NCBI GenBank assembly: GCA_040390855.1
Contig: JAZJXO010000025.1
Coordinates: 1 to 64,000, forward strand
Source of the DNA: Parvibaculum sp040390855
Lineage (GTDB): Bacteria > Pseudomonadota > Alphaproteobacteria > Parvibaculales > Parvibaculaceae
Direction of reading: 5' to 3'
Length of the DNA: 64,000 bases
The notes below the pieces were generated by a model. That model ran no database searches. It was given only the letters and a program-made list of their open reading frames with translations, and had not been told where the DNA came from. Position numbers and translations under genes: made by a program. Position 1 is the first letter of the stretch. Each line of letters begins with the position of its first letter. Positions 36,891-47,151 of this stretch are shown here, in pieces.

Positions 36891-38032
36891 GCCGGCCTCC
36901 TTTTGCCACTGGCCGCCATGCCGGACCCGACGCGGCGACGCGTGAGCGCGAGCAACATGCCCATGGTGAGACCCAGCGCAATCATCGACGAGCCGCCGTA
37001 GGAGATGAAGGGCAGCGTCATGCCTTTGGACGGAATGAGATTGACGTTCACAGCCATGTTGATGAGCGCTTGCAGACCGAACAGCGAGGCGAGACCGCAG
37101 GAGGCGAACTGGACGAAGAGATCTTGCTCAGTCATCGCACGACGTAAAGTACGCAAAACAATAAACGAGAACATGCCGATGATGATGAGCCCCGAAATGA
37201 CGCCGAATTCTTCCGCCGCCACCGCAAAAATAAAGTCCGTATGCGCGTCGGGAAGAATGCGCTTCACTTCACCTTCGCCCGGTCCGCGACCCAAGATTCC
37301 ACCTGTATGGAACGCGTCGAGCGCGCGGTCAATCTGATAGGTGTCACCCGATTCCGGATTGAGAAAACGGTCGACGCGCGAGGTCACATGCGGGCTCAAT
37401 GTATAGGCCGCAAGCGCACCAACAAGCGCAATCGCACCGAGCGAACCGATCCAGCGCCATGACAATCCGGCCATGAAAAAGATCGCGCCGAAGGACAACG
37501 TAACAAGCATCAACTGGCCAAAATCAGGCTGCATGGCAAGCACCGACACGACCATACCATAGAGCACGAGAGCGATGAGAGTGCCCGGAAAGCCTTGAAT
37601 TCGTTGGGCTTCCGCAAACATCCAGGCGGCCAGCACGATGAAAGACGGCTTCACGAATTCGGATGGCTGAATAGCGAGCGGGCCGATCTGGAGCCAGCGA
37701 TGCGCGCCTTTGACCTCCGGCCCGATAACCAGCGTGAGCACCATCAGCGAAAAGGCGACAAGGAAAACAATGGCCGCAAGTCGGCGCACTTGTCGCACAT
37801 CGAGAAGCGACACACCAATGATGACCGCGATGGCGGGCATGAAGAAAAAGAGCTGTCTGTACACGAAATGGAACGGCGGCAAATTGATTCGCATCGCGAC
37901 GGCGGGGCTCGCGGCAAGCGCCAGCACACCACCGACCAGCATCAGCGCGAACAGAAAGAACAGCGTCCACTTGTCAACGGTCCACCACCATTGGGCGATC
38001 TGACTGCGGTTTGTGCGGGCAAGACGGATCAT
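36887..38032 (-). CDS. ftsW: Septal peptidoglycan glycosyltransferase FtsW
   Basis: SEDS polymerase that builds septal glycan from lipid II with FtsI. The 381 residues hold about ten membrane helices. Family motifs include KGAHRWLQIGPLAIQPSEFVKPSFIVL, MQPDFGQLMLV, and the C-terminal GMTLPFISYGGSSMIALG. The large periplasmic loop has DTYQIDRALDAFHTGGILGRGPGEG. It overlaps murD and murG by 4 bp each. Confidence 0.96.
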   Translation of the reverse strand: MIRLARTNRSQIAQWWWTVDKWTLFFLFALMLVGGVLALAASPAVAMRINLPPFHFVYRQLFFFMPAIAVIIGVSLLDVRQVRRLAAIVFLVAFSLMVLTLVIGPEVKGAHRWLQIGPLAIQPSEFVKPSFIVLAAWMFAEAQRIQGFPGTLIALVLYGMVVSVLAMQPDFGQLMLVTLSFGAIFFMAGLSWRWIGSLGAIALVGALAAYTLSPHVTSRVDRFLNPESGDTYQIDRALDAFHTGGILGRGPGEGEVKRILPDAHTDFIFAVAAEEFGVISGLIIIGMFSFIVLRTLRRAMTEQDLFVQFASCGLASLFGLQALINMAVNVNLIPSKGMTLPFISYGGSSMIALGLTMGMLLALTRRRVGSGMAASGKRRPA

Positions 38033-39429
38033 GCGCGGGCCCTCCCCCTGGACGAAAGATGATTGAGGACAGCCGCGCGGAACATATCGCCACGCGCTTC
38101 AAAATTAGGGAACTGGTCGAAGGAGGCGCAGGCAGGCGACAGGAGCACTACACGCAACGCATCACCCGACGCGGCTTCGGCATCATGCGCCGCTGCCTCG
38201 ATGGCCCGGTCCAGCGTTCCGCTTTGCACGAAATCAACCTTGCCTTCGAGCGTGGCGGCAAATCCGGCTGCCGCATCACCGATAAGATAGGCACGGCGCA
38301 CACGCGGAAAATAGGCGCTCAGACTCTCGATGCCGCCCTCTTTGGCTTTGCCACCGATGATCCAATAGATGTTCGTGTAGGTCGCCAGCGCCTTCGACGC
38401 TGCATCGGCATTGGTCGCCTTGCTGTCATTCACATACCGCACGCCCCCCGCCTCCGCGACGATCTCCATACGATGCGCAAGGCCGGGGAAACTGGCGAAA
38501 GATTTGAGGATTGCATCGGCTGCGTACCCCAGCGCGCGACCGGCGGCAAAGGCGACGGCGGCGTTCTGCCAGTTATGCGCACCGGCAAGAGTACGCAATG
38601 TTGTGAAGTCACCCGCGCCTTCACCGTCTATAGTGAGATTGCCGTCGATCACCGAAAGCCCGCGCGGCAACGCACATCCGACCGAGACCGGCACCACGGT
38701 CTGCTGCTTACCTGCTTCAAGACGCGCCGCAATGGCACTTGTGTAGCTGTCATCGACGCCGATAATCGCCGTATCACCTTTACCCTGATGATCGAACATC
38801 GAAGCTTTGACAGCGGCGTAATTCTCGATCGTACCGTGACGGTCGATATGGTCCGGCGTCACGTTGAGGAGAATGCCGATAGACGGCGTGAAATCCGGCG
38901 CGAGGTCAATCTGATAGGAGGAGAGTTCGATCACATAGACGGTCGAGGCATTGGGCTTTTCAAGTTCCAGAACCGGTTTCCCGATATTGCCGCCGACCTG
39001 CGCATCGCCGCCGCAGACCGCAACCATATGGCCGATCAGTGCTGTCGTTGTCGATTTGCCATTGGTGCCGGTGATGCCGACGATCTTTGCCTCCGGCGAC
39101 AATGCCCGCACAGCACGATGGAACAATTCAACATCGCCGATAATTTCAACGCCCGCTTTTTGCGCGCAAATGATAGTCGGATGCGGCACAGGATGCGTGA
39201 GCGGCACGCCGGGGCTCAGGACAAAAGCGGCGATGTCGGACCAGTCGCGTTTCACAAGATCTCCGAGCGTGACGCCCGCCGCCGCCGCTTCGGTACGCTT
39301 CGCCTCGCCGTCATCCCAAGCGACGACGCGAGCCCCGCCGGCTTCCAATGCGCGCACGGTCGAAAGACCGGACTTACCCAGTCCGAACACGGCGACGAGA
39401 CGATTGTTAAAGCTGGTGGCAGGGATCAC
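38029..39429 (-). CDS. murD: UDP-MurNAc-L-Ala--D-Glu ligase
   Basis: Adds D-glutamate to UDP-MurNAc-L-Ala. The 466 residues start with the dinucleotide-like FGLGKSGLSTVRAL. The ATP loop is GITGTNGKSTTTALIGHM, then LELSSYQ-type VIELSSYQIDLAPDFTPSIGILLNVTPDHIDRHG, YVNDSKATNADA, and ALRVVLLSPACASFDQFPNFEARGDMFR. It lies 6 bp after mraY and overlaps ftsW. Confidence 0.97.
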   Translation of the reverse strand: MIPATSFNNRLVAVFGLGKSGLSTVRALEAGGARVVAWDDGEAKRTEAAAAGVTLGDLVKRDWSDIAAFVLSPGVPLTHPVPHPTIICAQKAGVEIIGDVELFHRAVRALSPEAKIVGITGTNGKSTTTALIGHMVAVCGGDAQVGGNIGKPVLELEKPNASTVYVIELSSYQIDLAPDFTPSIGILLNVTPDHIDRHGTIENYAAVKASMFDHQGKGDTAIIGVDDSYTSAIAARLEAGKQQTVVPVSVGCALPRGLSVIDGNLTIDGEGAGDFTTLRTLAGAHNWQNAAVAFAAGRALGYAADAILKSFASFPGLAHRMEIVAEAGGVRYVNDSKATNADAASKALATYTNIYWIIGGKAKEGGIESLSAYFPRVRRAYLIGDAAAGFAATLEGKVDFVQSGTLDRAIEAAAHDAEAASGDALRVVLLSPACASFDQFPNFEARGDMFRAAVLNHLSSRGRARA

Positions 39430-39435
39430 CTTGGA

Positions 39436-40524
39436 TTACCTCAGTTTCAGAGTGGCAAGACCGATCATCGCCAGCACAACGGCAATGATCCAGAAGCGGA
39501 CAACAACAGTGGGCTCGGCCCAGCCTTTTTGTTCGAAGTGATGATGCAACGGCGCCATACGGAAGACGCGCTTGCCGGTGAGCTTGAAGGACGCGACCTG
39601 CACAATGACGGAGACGGCTTCGAGCACGAAGAGACCGCCGATAATCGCGAGCACCAACTCATGCTTGGCCGCGACCGAAATCGCACCAAGCGCACCGCCG
39701 AGAGCAAGCGAGCCTGTGTCGCCCATAAAGACCATCGCGGGCGGCGCGTTGTACCAGAGAAAGCCGAGACCCGCACCTATGAGCGCACCGCAGAAGACAG
39801 CAAGCTCGCCTGTCCCCGGCACGAAATGGATTTGCAGATAATCGGCAAAAACCACGTTGCCGACGAGATAGACGATGAGCCCCAAGGAGGCCGCCGCGAT
39901 CATCACCGGCACGATGGCAAGACCATCAAGACCATCCGTGAGATTGACCGCATTGGACGAACCGACAATGACGAGCGCACCGAAGAGGAAGAACAACCCA
40001 CCAAGCTGGATCAGCACACCTTTGAAAAAGGGAATGGTGAGCGCGGTGGCGAGCGGCTCTTTGGCAACCGAGACAAGCGCCCAGATAGCGATGACGGCAA
40101 TCACAAATTCAAAGAAAAGTTTGACGCGGCCCGGCACACCTTTGGGCGAAATCTTCGAGACTTTGAGATAGTCATCGGCAAAACCGACCGCCCCGAAGCC
40201 GAGGGTGACGAAAAGCACGATCCAGACATAATGATTGGAGAGGTCGGCCCAGAGAAGTACCGACGGCACCAAACCGAAGAGAATGAGAAAGCCGCCCATG
40301 GTCGGCGTGCCCTGTTTCATAATCACATGGCTTTTGGGACCGTCTTCACGGATCGGCTGACCACGACGCTGGCGCGCTCGGAGCATGGCGATGATGCGGG
40401 GACCGAACATGAAGGTGATAAAAAGCGAGGTCATCGTTGCACCGCCGGTGCGGAACGTGATGTAGCGAAACACGTTGAGCGCATTGACGTCTTTCGACAT
40501 GCCTGCAATGAGATCGTAAAGCAT
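39436..40524 (-). CDS. mraY: Phospho-MurNAc-pentapeptide transferase
   Basis: Integral membrane enzyme making lipid I on undecaprenyl phosphate. The 362 residues have ten helices, with the motifs GTPTMGG, FADDYLK (catalytic Asp pair), NAVNLTDGLDGLA and APLHHHFEQKGWAE. It shares one base with the murF stop. Confidence 0.97.
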   Translation of the reverse strand: MLYDLIAGMSKDVNALNVFRYITFRTGGATMTSLFITFMFGPRIIAMLRARQRRGQPIREDGPKSHVIMKQGTPTMGGFLILFGLVPSVLLWADLSNHYVWIVLFVTLGFGAVGFADDYLKVSKISPKGVPGRVKLFFEFVIAVIAIWALVSVAKEPLATALTIPFFKGVLIQLGGLFFLFGALVIVGSSNAVNLTDGLDGLAIVPVMIAAASLGLIVYLVGNVVFADYLQIHFVPGTGELAVFCGALIGAGLGFLWYNAPPAMVFMGDTGSLALGGALGAISVAAKHELVLAIIGGLFVLEAVSVIVQVASFKLTGKRVFRMAPLHHHFEQKGWAEPTVVVRFWIIAVVLAMIGLATLKLR

Positions 40525-41960
40525 CAGGCTTCCCCCCTGTTTCGCCGAATACTGGCACTGTCATCATCGCCCAACGCCTTCAGCGCCTCGACGACCGGCT
40601 TCATCCGCGAGCCATTGGACCCTTTGACCATCACCACATCGCCGCTCTGGATCGCTTCGGACAAAGGCGTGACGATGCCTTCGGATAACGGCGCATAAAA
40701 ACCCTGACAGTCCGGAGGGAGCGCATCAAACAGCGCACGCATGTCGGGACCGCAGGCAAAAACGAGATCAATGCCGGCCCGCACCAGCGGCACTGCAAGC
40801 TCGCGGTGAAGCGCGACCGAAGTGGCCCCAAGCTCCAGCATGTCACCGAGCACAGCGATGCGACGGCCCTTGGGACCCGGCTCCACACGACCGAGCGTTT
40901 CGATCGACACGCGCATCGAAGCGGGATTGGCATTATAGCTTTCGTCGATCAGCGTAAAGGGACGACCCGTCGCGTCGATCAGGTGGCGTTCGCCGCGACC
41001 TGTCGGCGCTTCGAGATGGGCGAGCGCCAGCGCGGCCTGTGCGAGATCGGCGTCGAGCGCCTTGATGCAGGCGAGCATGGCGAGGCTGTTCATCACGATA
41101 TGACGACCCGGCACGCCGAGCTTGTAGGTAACAGGTGTGCCGCAAATCGACGCCGAGACGCAAGAGCAGGTGTCTTTAAGCGCGACCTTTTCGAGATGCG
41201 CGTCGGCATCCGGGTGCTCGCCGAAAGAAATGAGGCGGCCTGCACCGGCGGCCTTCGCGCGTTTGGCAAGGCGTTCATAATGCGGATTGTCGCGGTTGAG
41301 TATGGCGATGCCGCCGGCCTGAAGCCCGTCGAAAATCTCGCCCTTGGCGTCGGCGATCTCTTCAATCGAATTGAAATGCGCCATATGGACGGCTTCAACC
41401 GTCGTGATAAGTGTCACGAACGGCTCGACGAGCCTGGACAACGGCGTGATTTCGCCCGAATGGTTCATGCCGATTTCGAGAATGCCGTATTCGGTCGCCT
41501 TCGGCATACGCGCGAGCGAGAGCGGCACGCCCCAGAGATTATTGTAAGAGAGCGCCGATGCATGGGTCGGGCGCTGCTCGGAAAGAAGCACACGCAGCGC
41601 TTCCTTCGTGCCCGTCTTGCCGACACTGCCGGTGACGGCCACGATCTTTGCGCCGGTGCGGCGACGCGCGGCACGGCCAAGCTCGTTCAGGGCTTCCAGC
41701 GCATCCGGCACGATGACGAGCGGACCGGCGGCACGCATCGCCTCTGTCACATCGGACACAACAGCAGCGGCGGCGCCGCCCGCAAAGGCTTTGACCACGT
41801 AAGCGTGACCATCTGTATTATCGCCCTTGATGGCGACGAAGAGATCATCTTTTTGCAACGTGCGGCTATCAATGGAAACGCCATTGGCGGTCCAGTCCGC
41901 GCCTGTTGCTTGCCCGTGTGTGGCGGCGACAACTTCTGCTTTGGTCCATAGAGGGGTCAT
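40524..41960 (-). CDS. murF: UDP-MurNAc-tripeptide--D-Ala-D-Ala ligase
   Basis: Completes the UDP-MurNAc pentapeptide. The 478 residues carry the substrate-domain start GVSIDSRTLQKDDLFVAIKG, the ATP loop VTGSVGKTGTKEAL, LEIGMNHSGEI, and DESYNANPASM. It overlaps murE by 4 bp. Confidence 0.97.
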   Translation of the reverse strand: MTPLWTKAEVVAATHGQATGADWTANGVSIDSRTLQKDDLFVAIKGDNTDGHAYVVKAFAGGAAAAVVSDVTEAMRAAGPLVIVPDALEALNELGRAARRRTGAKIVAVTGSVGKTGTKEALRVLLSEQRPTHASALSYNNLWGVPLSLARMPKATEYGILEIGMNHSGEITPLSRLVEPFVTLITTVEAVHMAHFNSIEEIADAKGEIFDGLQAGGIAILNRDNPHYERLAKRAKAAGAGRLISFGEHPDADAHLEKVALKDTCSCVSASICGTPVTYKLGVPGRHIVMNSLAMLACIKALDADLAQAALALAHLEAPTGRGERHLIDATGRPFTLIDESYNANPASMRVSIETLGRVEPGPKGRRIAVLGDMLELGATSVALHRELAVPLVRAGIDLVFACGPDMRALFDALPPDCQGFYAPLSEGIVTPLSEAIQSGDVVMVKGSNGSRMKPVVEALKALGDDDSASIRRNRGEA

Positions 41961-43426
41961 GAGCCGCCTCCTGCTTCCGAGACGATGCGCGCTTCCGCGT
42001 CGGCAATCGCCTGATGATCCGAGAAAGGAATAGTCTTGCCCGCAATGATCTGGCCGGTCTCATGGCCTTTGCCCGCGACGACGAGCACGTCGCCTGCGCT
42101 GAGGCTGCGCATGGCAAGATCAATCGCATGGGCGCGGTCGCCGACCTCAATGGCATTGGGCGCGGCGGCGAGAATGGCAGCGCGGATCGCACCGGCCTGT
42201 TCGCTGCGCGGATTGTCATCGGTCACATATACAATGTCGGCAAGTTTCGAGGCCACATCACCCATCTGCGGACGCTTGCCCGGATCGCGGTCGCCGCCAC
42301 ACCCAAAAACGACGACAAGCTGACGCTCTGTATGCGGACGCATGGCATCGAGAAGATTGGCGAGCGCATCGGGCGTATGCGCATAGTCGACATAGACAGA
42401 AGCGCCGTTCGGCAGATGCGCGACTTCTTCGAGACGACCTTTGGCACCCGTGAGATTTTCGAGCGCGGCGAAAGTTTCGGCGGCAGACGCACCGCAGCCG
42501 ATGGCAAGGCCCGCCGCGACGAGCGCATTGGACGCCTGAAACGCACCGATGAGCGGCAATTCGATGCTGTAATTGCGGCCTTCATGGATCACGTCGAGCG
42601 TCTGGCCACGCGCCGTGGGGCGCGCCGCGACGAGACAGATGCCGCGGCCTTTGCGGCCCACGGAAATGACGCGATGGCCGCGCGCCCATGAGACAGCCTC
42701 GAACTCGGCAAAATACGCGGCATCGGCATTGAGCACGGCGACACCGCCCGGACCCATGACCTCGCCGAAGAGGCGCAGCTTGGCATAAGCGTAATCTTCA
42801 AAGTCGCGGTGATAATCGAGATGGTCGCGGGTGATATTCGTAAACGCTGCCGCCGCGAGCTTCACACCATCAAGGCGATGCTGCGCGAGGCCGTGGCTGG
42901 AGGCTTCCATGGCAAGATGCGTGACGCCTTCATCGGCGAGGCTGGCCAGCGCTTCCTGCAACGTGACGGGATCGGGCGTGGTCGCGCCGATCTCGCGTTC
43001 GCCACGCGCACTGACGATGCCGACTGTGCCGAGACTGGCGGCTTCGTTACCGAGAGCGGTCCATATCTGGCGCAGAAACGTGACGATGGATGTTTTGCCG
43101 TTTGTGCCGGTGACGGCGGCAACGGTGCGCGGCTGCTTGCCATAGTAACGTGCAGCAAGAAGCGCGAGGCGGCGGCGCGGGTTGTGATCGGCAATGACCG
43201 GCACTTTGACGGAAACGTCCGTACCCGTCTCAACGAGAATAGCGGCAGCGCCTTTCTCAAGCGCCTGCGCGATGAACTTTGTGCCGTCAAGTTTTGTGCC
43301 GGAAAGAGCGGCAAAGAGATAACCCGGACGCACCGCACGACTATCTGCCGTCAGGCCGACGATCTCCGTCGCATCCCCTTGGGGAAGCGGGGTAAGGTCA
43401 GAACCGATCAGCGCAGAAAGCCGCAT
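41957..43426 (-). CDS. murE: UDP-MurNAc-L-Ala-D-Glu--meso-DAP ligase
   Basis: Adds the third residue of the stem peptide. The 489 residues have GLTADSRAVRPGYLFAAL, the ATP loop AVTGTNGKTSIVTFL, and TDDNPRSE near residue 400, whose DNPR motif marks meso-diaminopimelate rather than lysine specificity. AHTPDALANLLDAM follows the family. Fourteen bp separate it from ftsI. Confidence 0.97.
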   Translation of the reverse strand: MRLSALIGSDLTPLPQGDATEIVGLTADSRAVRPGYLFAALSGTKLDGTKFIAQALEKGAAAILVETGTDVSVKVPVIADHNPRRRLALLAARYYGKQPRTVAAVTGTNGKTSIVTFLRQIWTALGNEAASLGTVGIVSARGEREIGATTPDPVTLQEALASLADEGVTHLAMEASSHGLAQHRLDGVKLAAAAFTNITRDHLDYHRDFEDYAYAKLRLFGEVMGPGGVAVLNADAAYFAEFEAVSWARGHRVISVGRKGRGICLVAARPTARGQTLDVIHEGRNYSIELPLIGAFQASNALVAAGLAIGCGASAAETFAALENLTGAKGRLEEVAHLPNGASVYVDYAHTPDALANLLDAMRPHTERQLVVVFGCGGDRDPGKRPQMGDVASKLADIVYVTDDNPRSEQAGAIRAAILAAAPNAIEVGDRAHAIDLAMRSLSAGDVLVVAGKGHETGQIIAGKTIPFSDHQAIADAEARIVSEAGGGS

Positions 43427-43440
43427 ATCACCTCACAACT

Positions 43441-45210
43441 CTAATGATCCGAACCAGCGTCATATGAAACCAGTTTCGCTTCCTGCCGCAGTCCGCTTTT
43501 GGCCATGACTACATTTTCAGGCTGAAGCCCGAGCAGCGGCGCGACACGTTTCACAACACGCGCCGTCACAGGCGCGGCGTTCCAACCAGCGGTCGCATAG
43601 CCGTAGGTTGCTTTTGAGCCCTGAGGTTCATCAAACATGATGATCATCACATAGCGCGGATCGTTGGCCGGAAAGGCGCTAAGAAAAGACGAGATCAAAC
43701 GATGCTGCGCATAGCCGCCATTAACCGCTTTTTCCGCCGTGCCTGTTTTGCCGATGACGGGATAACCAGCCACATCCGCCTTCTTGCCCGTGCCGTCCGA
43801 CACAACAAGACGCAACAGATCGCGCATCTCGCCGCTGACCTGCGCGGACACGAGACGCGGACCGACCTTTACGCTGTCCTGACGCAAGAAGGTCGGCTTC
43901 ACCTGCGTGCCGCCGTTCACAATCGCAGCAAGGGCCGCGACAACCTGCAACGGTGTCACCGCGATGCCCTGACCGAAGGATGCTGTGATGGTCGAAAGCT
44001 CACCCCAGTTCGGCGGCAGCAAAGGCGCGGTCGCTTCGGGAAGTTCGATCTGGGGACGGGTCAGCAAGCCGAACTTCGCGAGATAGGAGCGGAAATTTTC
44101 AGACCCCATCTGCAACGCGATTTTCGCCGTGCCGATATTCGACGACACCATGAAAATTTCCGGTACCGTTAGCCAGCGATTTTCGGCATGGAAATCATGG
44201 ATGGTGAAACGCGAAATCTTGATCGGCTGGGTTGCATCGAAGCGCTCGTCAAACCGGACCTTGCCGCTATCGAGCGCGGAGGCGAGCGTCACGGCTTTGA
44301 AGACGGAACCAAGCTCATAGACGCCGAGCGTGGCACGGTTGAAGCGCGTGTCATCGTTTGATGCCATCGGGTCATTAGGATCGAAGTCGGGCAGCGAACT
44401 CAGCGCCATCAACTCGCCGGTATGCGCATCCATGATAATGCCGACGGCAGCTTTTGCTTTGAACTCTTCCTGCGCCTTCACAAGCTCGTCACGCAGCGCG
44501 AACTGGACGCGCGTATCAATCGACAGCGCGACGGGCTGTGCGCGTTCGCCGCCACTATCGCCCTGCCCCAGCAGCAACGCCTTGTCGATATAGCGCTCCA
44601 TGCCCGCCGTGCCGTGATTGTCGAGATCAACCATGCCGAGCACATGAGAAGAATTATGGCCGTTGGGATAAACGCGTTTCTGTTCACGACGATAACCGAG
44701 ACCGGGGAGACCCAGATAATGCACCGCATATTGCTGCTTCGGCGTCATGTCGCGCTTGAGCCAGATGAAGGCGCGACCCGTTTCGAGTTTCGCGGCGACG
44801 TCATCGGCATTGAGTTCCGGCAAGACGGTTGCAAGCTGCTGCGCGGTTTCGACCGGATCGACGATCTCGCGGCCATCGGCATAGAGCGAGGCAGTGACAA
44901 TGTCCGTCGCCATGACTTCGCCGTTGCGATCCACAATGTCGGGACGATGGACGGGATTGTTTGCCGTGGCCGACGCAACGCTCACATCACGATCACCGCC
45001 GACAATGGCCAGTTCAACGAGACGCGCACCGACAAGGGCGAAACAGCCGGCAAAGAGCGTCAGCGCCAGATAGATACGGCGCTGCGAGGGCGTACGCATA
45101 TCGGTACTACCGCCCGCATGATGAAGGCCGTTGCGGACGACCGTGTCACGACCGGCGACGATTGTGCTGCGCTTGCGCGAAACAGCTTGCTGATTGCGGA
45201 GTCCGATCAT
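43441..45210 (-). CDS. ftsI: Septal transpeptidase FtsI (PBP3)
   Basis: Class B penicillin-binding protein that cross-links septal wall. A cytoplasmic N-terminus is followed by one membrane helix (RRIYLALTLFAGCFALVGARL, about 45-65), the PBP dimer domain (ATDIVTASLYADGREI), then the transpeptidase domain with SVFK (catalytic Ser), SSN and KTGTAEK. The length is 589. ATG 45210 overlaps the ftsL stop by 4 bp, while MRTPSQ at residue 38 is an alternative start. Confidence 0.96.
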   Translation of the reverse strand: MIGLRNQQAVSRKRSTIVAGRDTVVRNGLHHAGGSTDMRTPSQRRIYLALTLFAGCFALVGARLVELAIVGGDRDVSVASATANNPVHRPDIVDRNGEVMATDIVTASLYADGREIVDPVETAQQLATVLPELNADDVAAKLETGRAFIWLKRDMTPKQQYAVHYLGLPGLGYRREQKRVYPNGHNSSHVLGMVDLDNHGTAGMERYIDKALLLGQGDSGGERAQPVALSIDTRVQFALRDELVKAQEEFKAKAAVGIIMDAHTGELMALSSLPDFDPNDPMASNDDTRFNRATLGVYELGSVFKAVTLASALDSGKVRFDERFDATQPIKISRFTIHDFHAENRWLTVPEIFMVSSNIGTAKIALQMGSENFRSYLAKFGLLTRPQIELPEATAPLLPPNWGELSTITASFGQGIAVTPLQVVAALAAIVNGGTQVKPTFLRQDSVKVGPRLVSAQVSGEMRDLLRLVVSDGTGKKADVAGYPVIGKTGTAEKAVNGGYAQHRLISSFLSAFPANDPRYVMIIMFDEPQGSKATYGYATAGWNAAPVTARVVKRVAPLLGLQPENVVMAKSGLRQEAKLVSYDAGSDH

Positions 45211-45584
45211 TGGATCGTCCTTTCGCCATTGCCCATATCGGCGGGCGCGATACCGGCATAGCCACCCAAGGGATTGGGATTGGTCGGCGCGTAGAACTCA
45301 TCCGTTTTGCGCGGCATCGGCACGTCGGCAAAAGTGCCGATCTGCGCGGGTTGCAGCGGTTCGAGTTTCATGTAGCGCTTCGCAAGCTCCTGCATACGCT
45401 GGGGCTGATTGAGATAACTCCACTCGGCACGCAACACACGGATGCTTTCCTGCTCGCTTGCAATGTCGCGCTCGATCTTCGTCGCTTTGGTTTCGGCAAT
45501 TTCGGCGCGGTATTTGATGTCGTAAAGGCCGATTGAGAGACCGATCACAGCGAGAACAAGGACAATGTTGAGAACCCTGATCAT
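45207..45584 (-). CDS. ftsL: Cell division protein FtsL
   Basis: Small bitopic divisome protein of 125 residues. One membrane helix lies at about 3-22 (RVLNIVLVLAVIGLSIGLYD), followed by a coiled coil (KYRAEIAETKATKIERDIASEQESIRVLRAEWSYLNQPQRMQELA) and a Pro-rich tail. The position between rsmH and ftsI settles the assignment. Overlaps both neighbours by 4 bp. Confidence 0.93.
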   Translation of the reverse strand: MIRVLNIVLVLAVIGLSIGLYDIKYRAEIAETKATKIERDIASEQESIRVLRAEWSYLNQPQRMQELAKRYMKLEPLQPAQIGTFADVPMPRKTDEFYAPTNPNPLGGYAGIAPADMGNGERTIQ

Positions 45585-46582
45585 GCGCCCATCTCCGCCA
45601 TGGTGGGCATCCGCGCAATGCCGAGCGCCGACGTATCAAGCGGCACAAGCGGCGCACGCGTACGGGCGGCTGCGCGCAGCTTCGCAGAGCGCGCACGCGG
45701 GTTGAGATCGGATTCTTCTTCCGACGCTTTGCGCGCCTTGTGCGCCAGCTCGCGGAAGGAGGGCTCTGTCGTATCAAGCTCCGGCGCGAACCGATTGGCA
45801 CGGGCGGCACGGCCTGTGCGCGCGGTGAAGAAGCGTTTGACCAGACGGTCTTCGAGCGAATGGAACGTGACGGCGGCAAGGATGCCTTCGGGCCGCAACA
45901 TGCTTTCAGCAGCGGTGAGACCCTGCGCAAGCTGCCCCAACTCGTCGTTCACGAACATGCGCAGCGCCTGAAAAGTACGCGTGGCGGGATGGATGCGATC
46001 CTGCGGGCGGCGACCGATGACGCGCTCGACCGTGGCAGCGAGTGTCAGCGTGCGCTCGAAAGCGGCTTCATTGCGCGCGGCTACAATCGCTTTCGCGACG
46101 GCGCGTGACCGCTTCTCTTCACCATAGACGGCGATGATACGGGCAAGATCTAACTCATCAAATGTGTTGACGACATCCGCGGCGGAAAGCCCCTGCCCGC
46201 TCATGCGCATATCGAGCGGACCGTCTTTCTGAAACGAGAAACCGCGCTCGGCTTCATCAAGCTGCATGGACGAGACGCCGAGATCGAGCACGACACCATC
46301 CACCGCTTCGTGACCAAGCGCGCGCACCAACGTTGCCATATCACCGAAACAACCTTCGATAAGCGTGAGACGATCACCGAATTCCGATTGCAACTCGCGA
46401 CCACGCAGGATCGCATTGGGGTCGCGGTCAATCGCGAGCACGGCGCAATCGGCACTGCCGAGAATGGCGCTGGTATAGCCACCCGCACCGAATGTGCCGT
46501 CGACATAGAGGCCGCCGTCTTTCGGTTGCAGCGCCGCAAGCACTTCATCGAGCAGGACGGGAATATGCGCGGGGTGGCTCAT
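45581..46582 (-). CDS. rsmH: 16S rRNA m4C1402 methyltransferase
   Basis: SAM-dependent N4-methylation of C1402 in 16S rRNA (former mraW). The 333 residues begin HIPVLLDEVLAALQ, with the SAM loop VDGTFGAGGYTSAIL, DGVVLDLGVSSMQLDEAERGFSF, and the family stretch TRTFQALRMFVNDELGQL, then AVTFHSLEDRLVKRFF. Confidence 0.97.
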   Translation of the reverse strand: MSHPAHIPVLLDEVLAALQPKDGGLYVDGTFGAGGYTSAILGSADCAVLAIDRDPNAILRGRELQSEFGDRLTLIEGCFGDMATLVRALGHEAVDGVVLDLGVSSMQLDEAERGFSFQKDGPLDMRMSGQGLSAADVVNTFDELDLARIIAVYGEEKRSRAVAKAIVAARNEAAFERTLTLAATVERVIGRRPQDRIHPATRTFQALRMFVNDELGQLAQGLTAAESMLRPEGILAAVTFHSLEDRLVKRFFTARTGRAARANRFAPELDTTEPSFRELAHKARKASEEESDLNPRARSAKLRAAARTRAPLVPLDTSALGIARMPTMAEMGA

Positions 46583-47064
46583 GCCTCACCGCCGTTCGCA
46601 CGAACGGGATTTACAGGCTGGAGCAAATCGGCACGCGCCTTTGCGTCCGACAACGCGTTGAGACGGAACTGTTCGTAAGCGCCGGGCTCCCAGATGAGAA
46701 AACGCGCACCGAGGCCGACAAACACCGCTTCGTCTTTGATATTGGCGTGAATGCGCATGTCCTCGGGCAGTACGATACGGCCATCACCATCCAACGAGAG
46801 GTCCTGGCTTTCGCCGTAAAGCACAGCGGCGAGATTGTCGTGGGCGTCGGTGAACATGCCGAGACGGTTAATCGCCTGATCGAGCATGGCGCCGTAGGCC
46901 GGACCGCCCGCTTCGAGATAAGGGCCTTTGAAAGAGGGAGAGCAGATGATGCCGTTCAGACCCTGAGCGATCACGATCGTGCGGAATTTAGCGGGCACGG
47001 AAACCCGGCCTTTCGCATCAATCCTGTTCGTGAACCGCCCCCGGAACGACTCCATAGGAAGCAC
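46579..47064 (-). CDS. mraZ: Transcriptional regulator MraZ
   Basis: AbrB-like DNA-binding protein that represses the dcw operon in other bacteria. The 161 residues contain two SpoVT-AbrB halves: RGRFTNRIDAKGRVSVPAKFR and QDLSLDGDGRIVLPEDMR. GTG 47064 is kept as start because AGGA lies five bases upstream. ATG 47055 (MESFRGR) is the alternative. First protein gene of the division cluster, coupled to rsmH by a 4-bp overlap. Confidence 0.95.
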   Translation of the reverse strand: MLPMESFRGRFTNRIDAKGRVSVPAKFRTIVIAQGLNGIICSPSFKGPYLEAGGPAYGAMLDQAINRLGMFTDAHDNLAAVLYGESQDLSLDGDGRIVLPEDMRIHANIKDEAVFVGLGARFLIWEPGAYEQFRLNALSDAKARADLLQPVNPVRANGGEA

Positions 47065-47151
47065 TCATTTCCTGTTGGGCACCCGCACCGCACGGGTTCA
47101 CCCTGTGTCCACCGCAGAGGCGGCACCGGCTAGGCCGATACCGACACAATA

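Noticed and set aside
38011..40698. 895-codon open frame on the plus strand
   Set aside because: It is antisense to murD and mraY, whose protein motifs are unmistakable, and its translation is low-complexity Arg/His/Asp-rich as expected for a GC-rich shadow frame.
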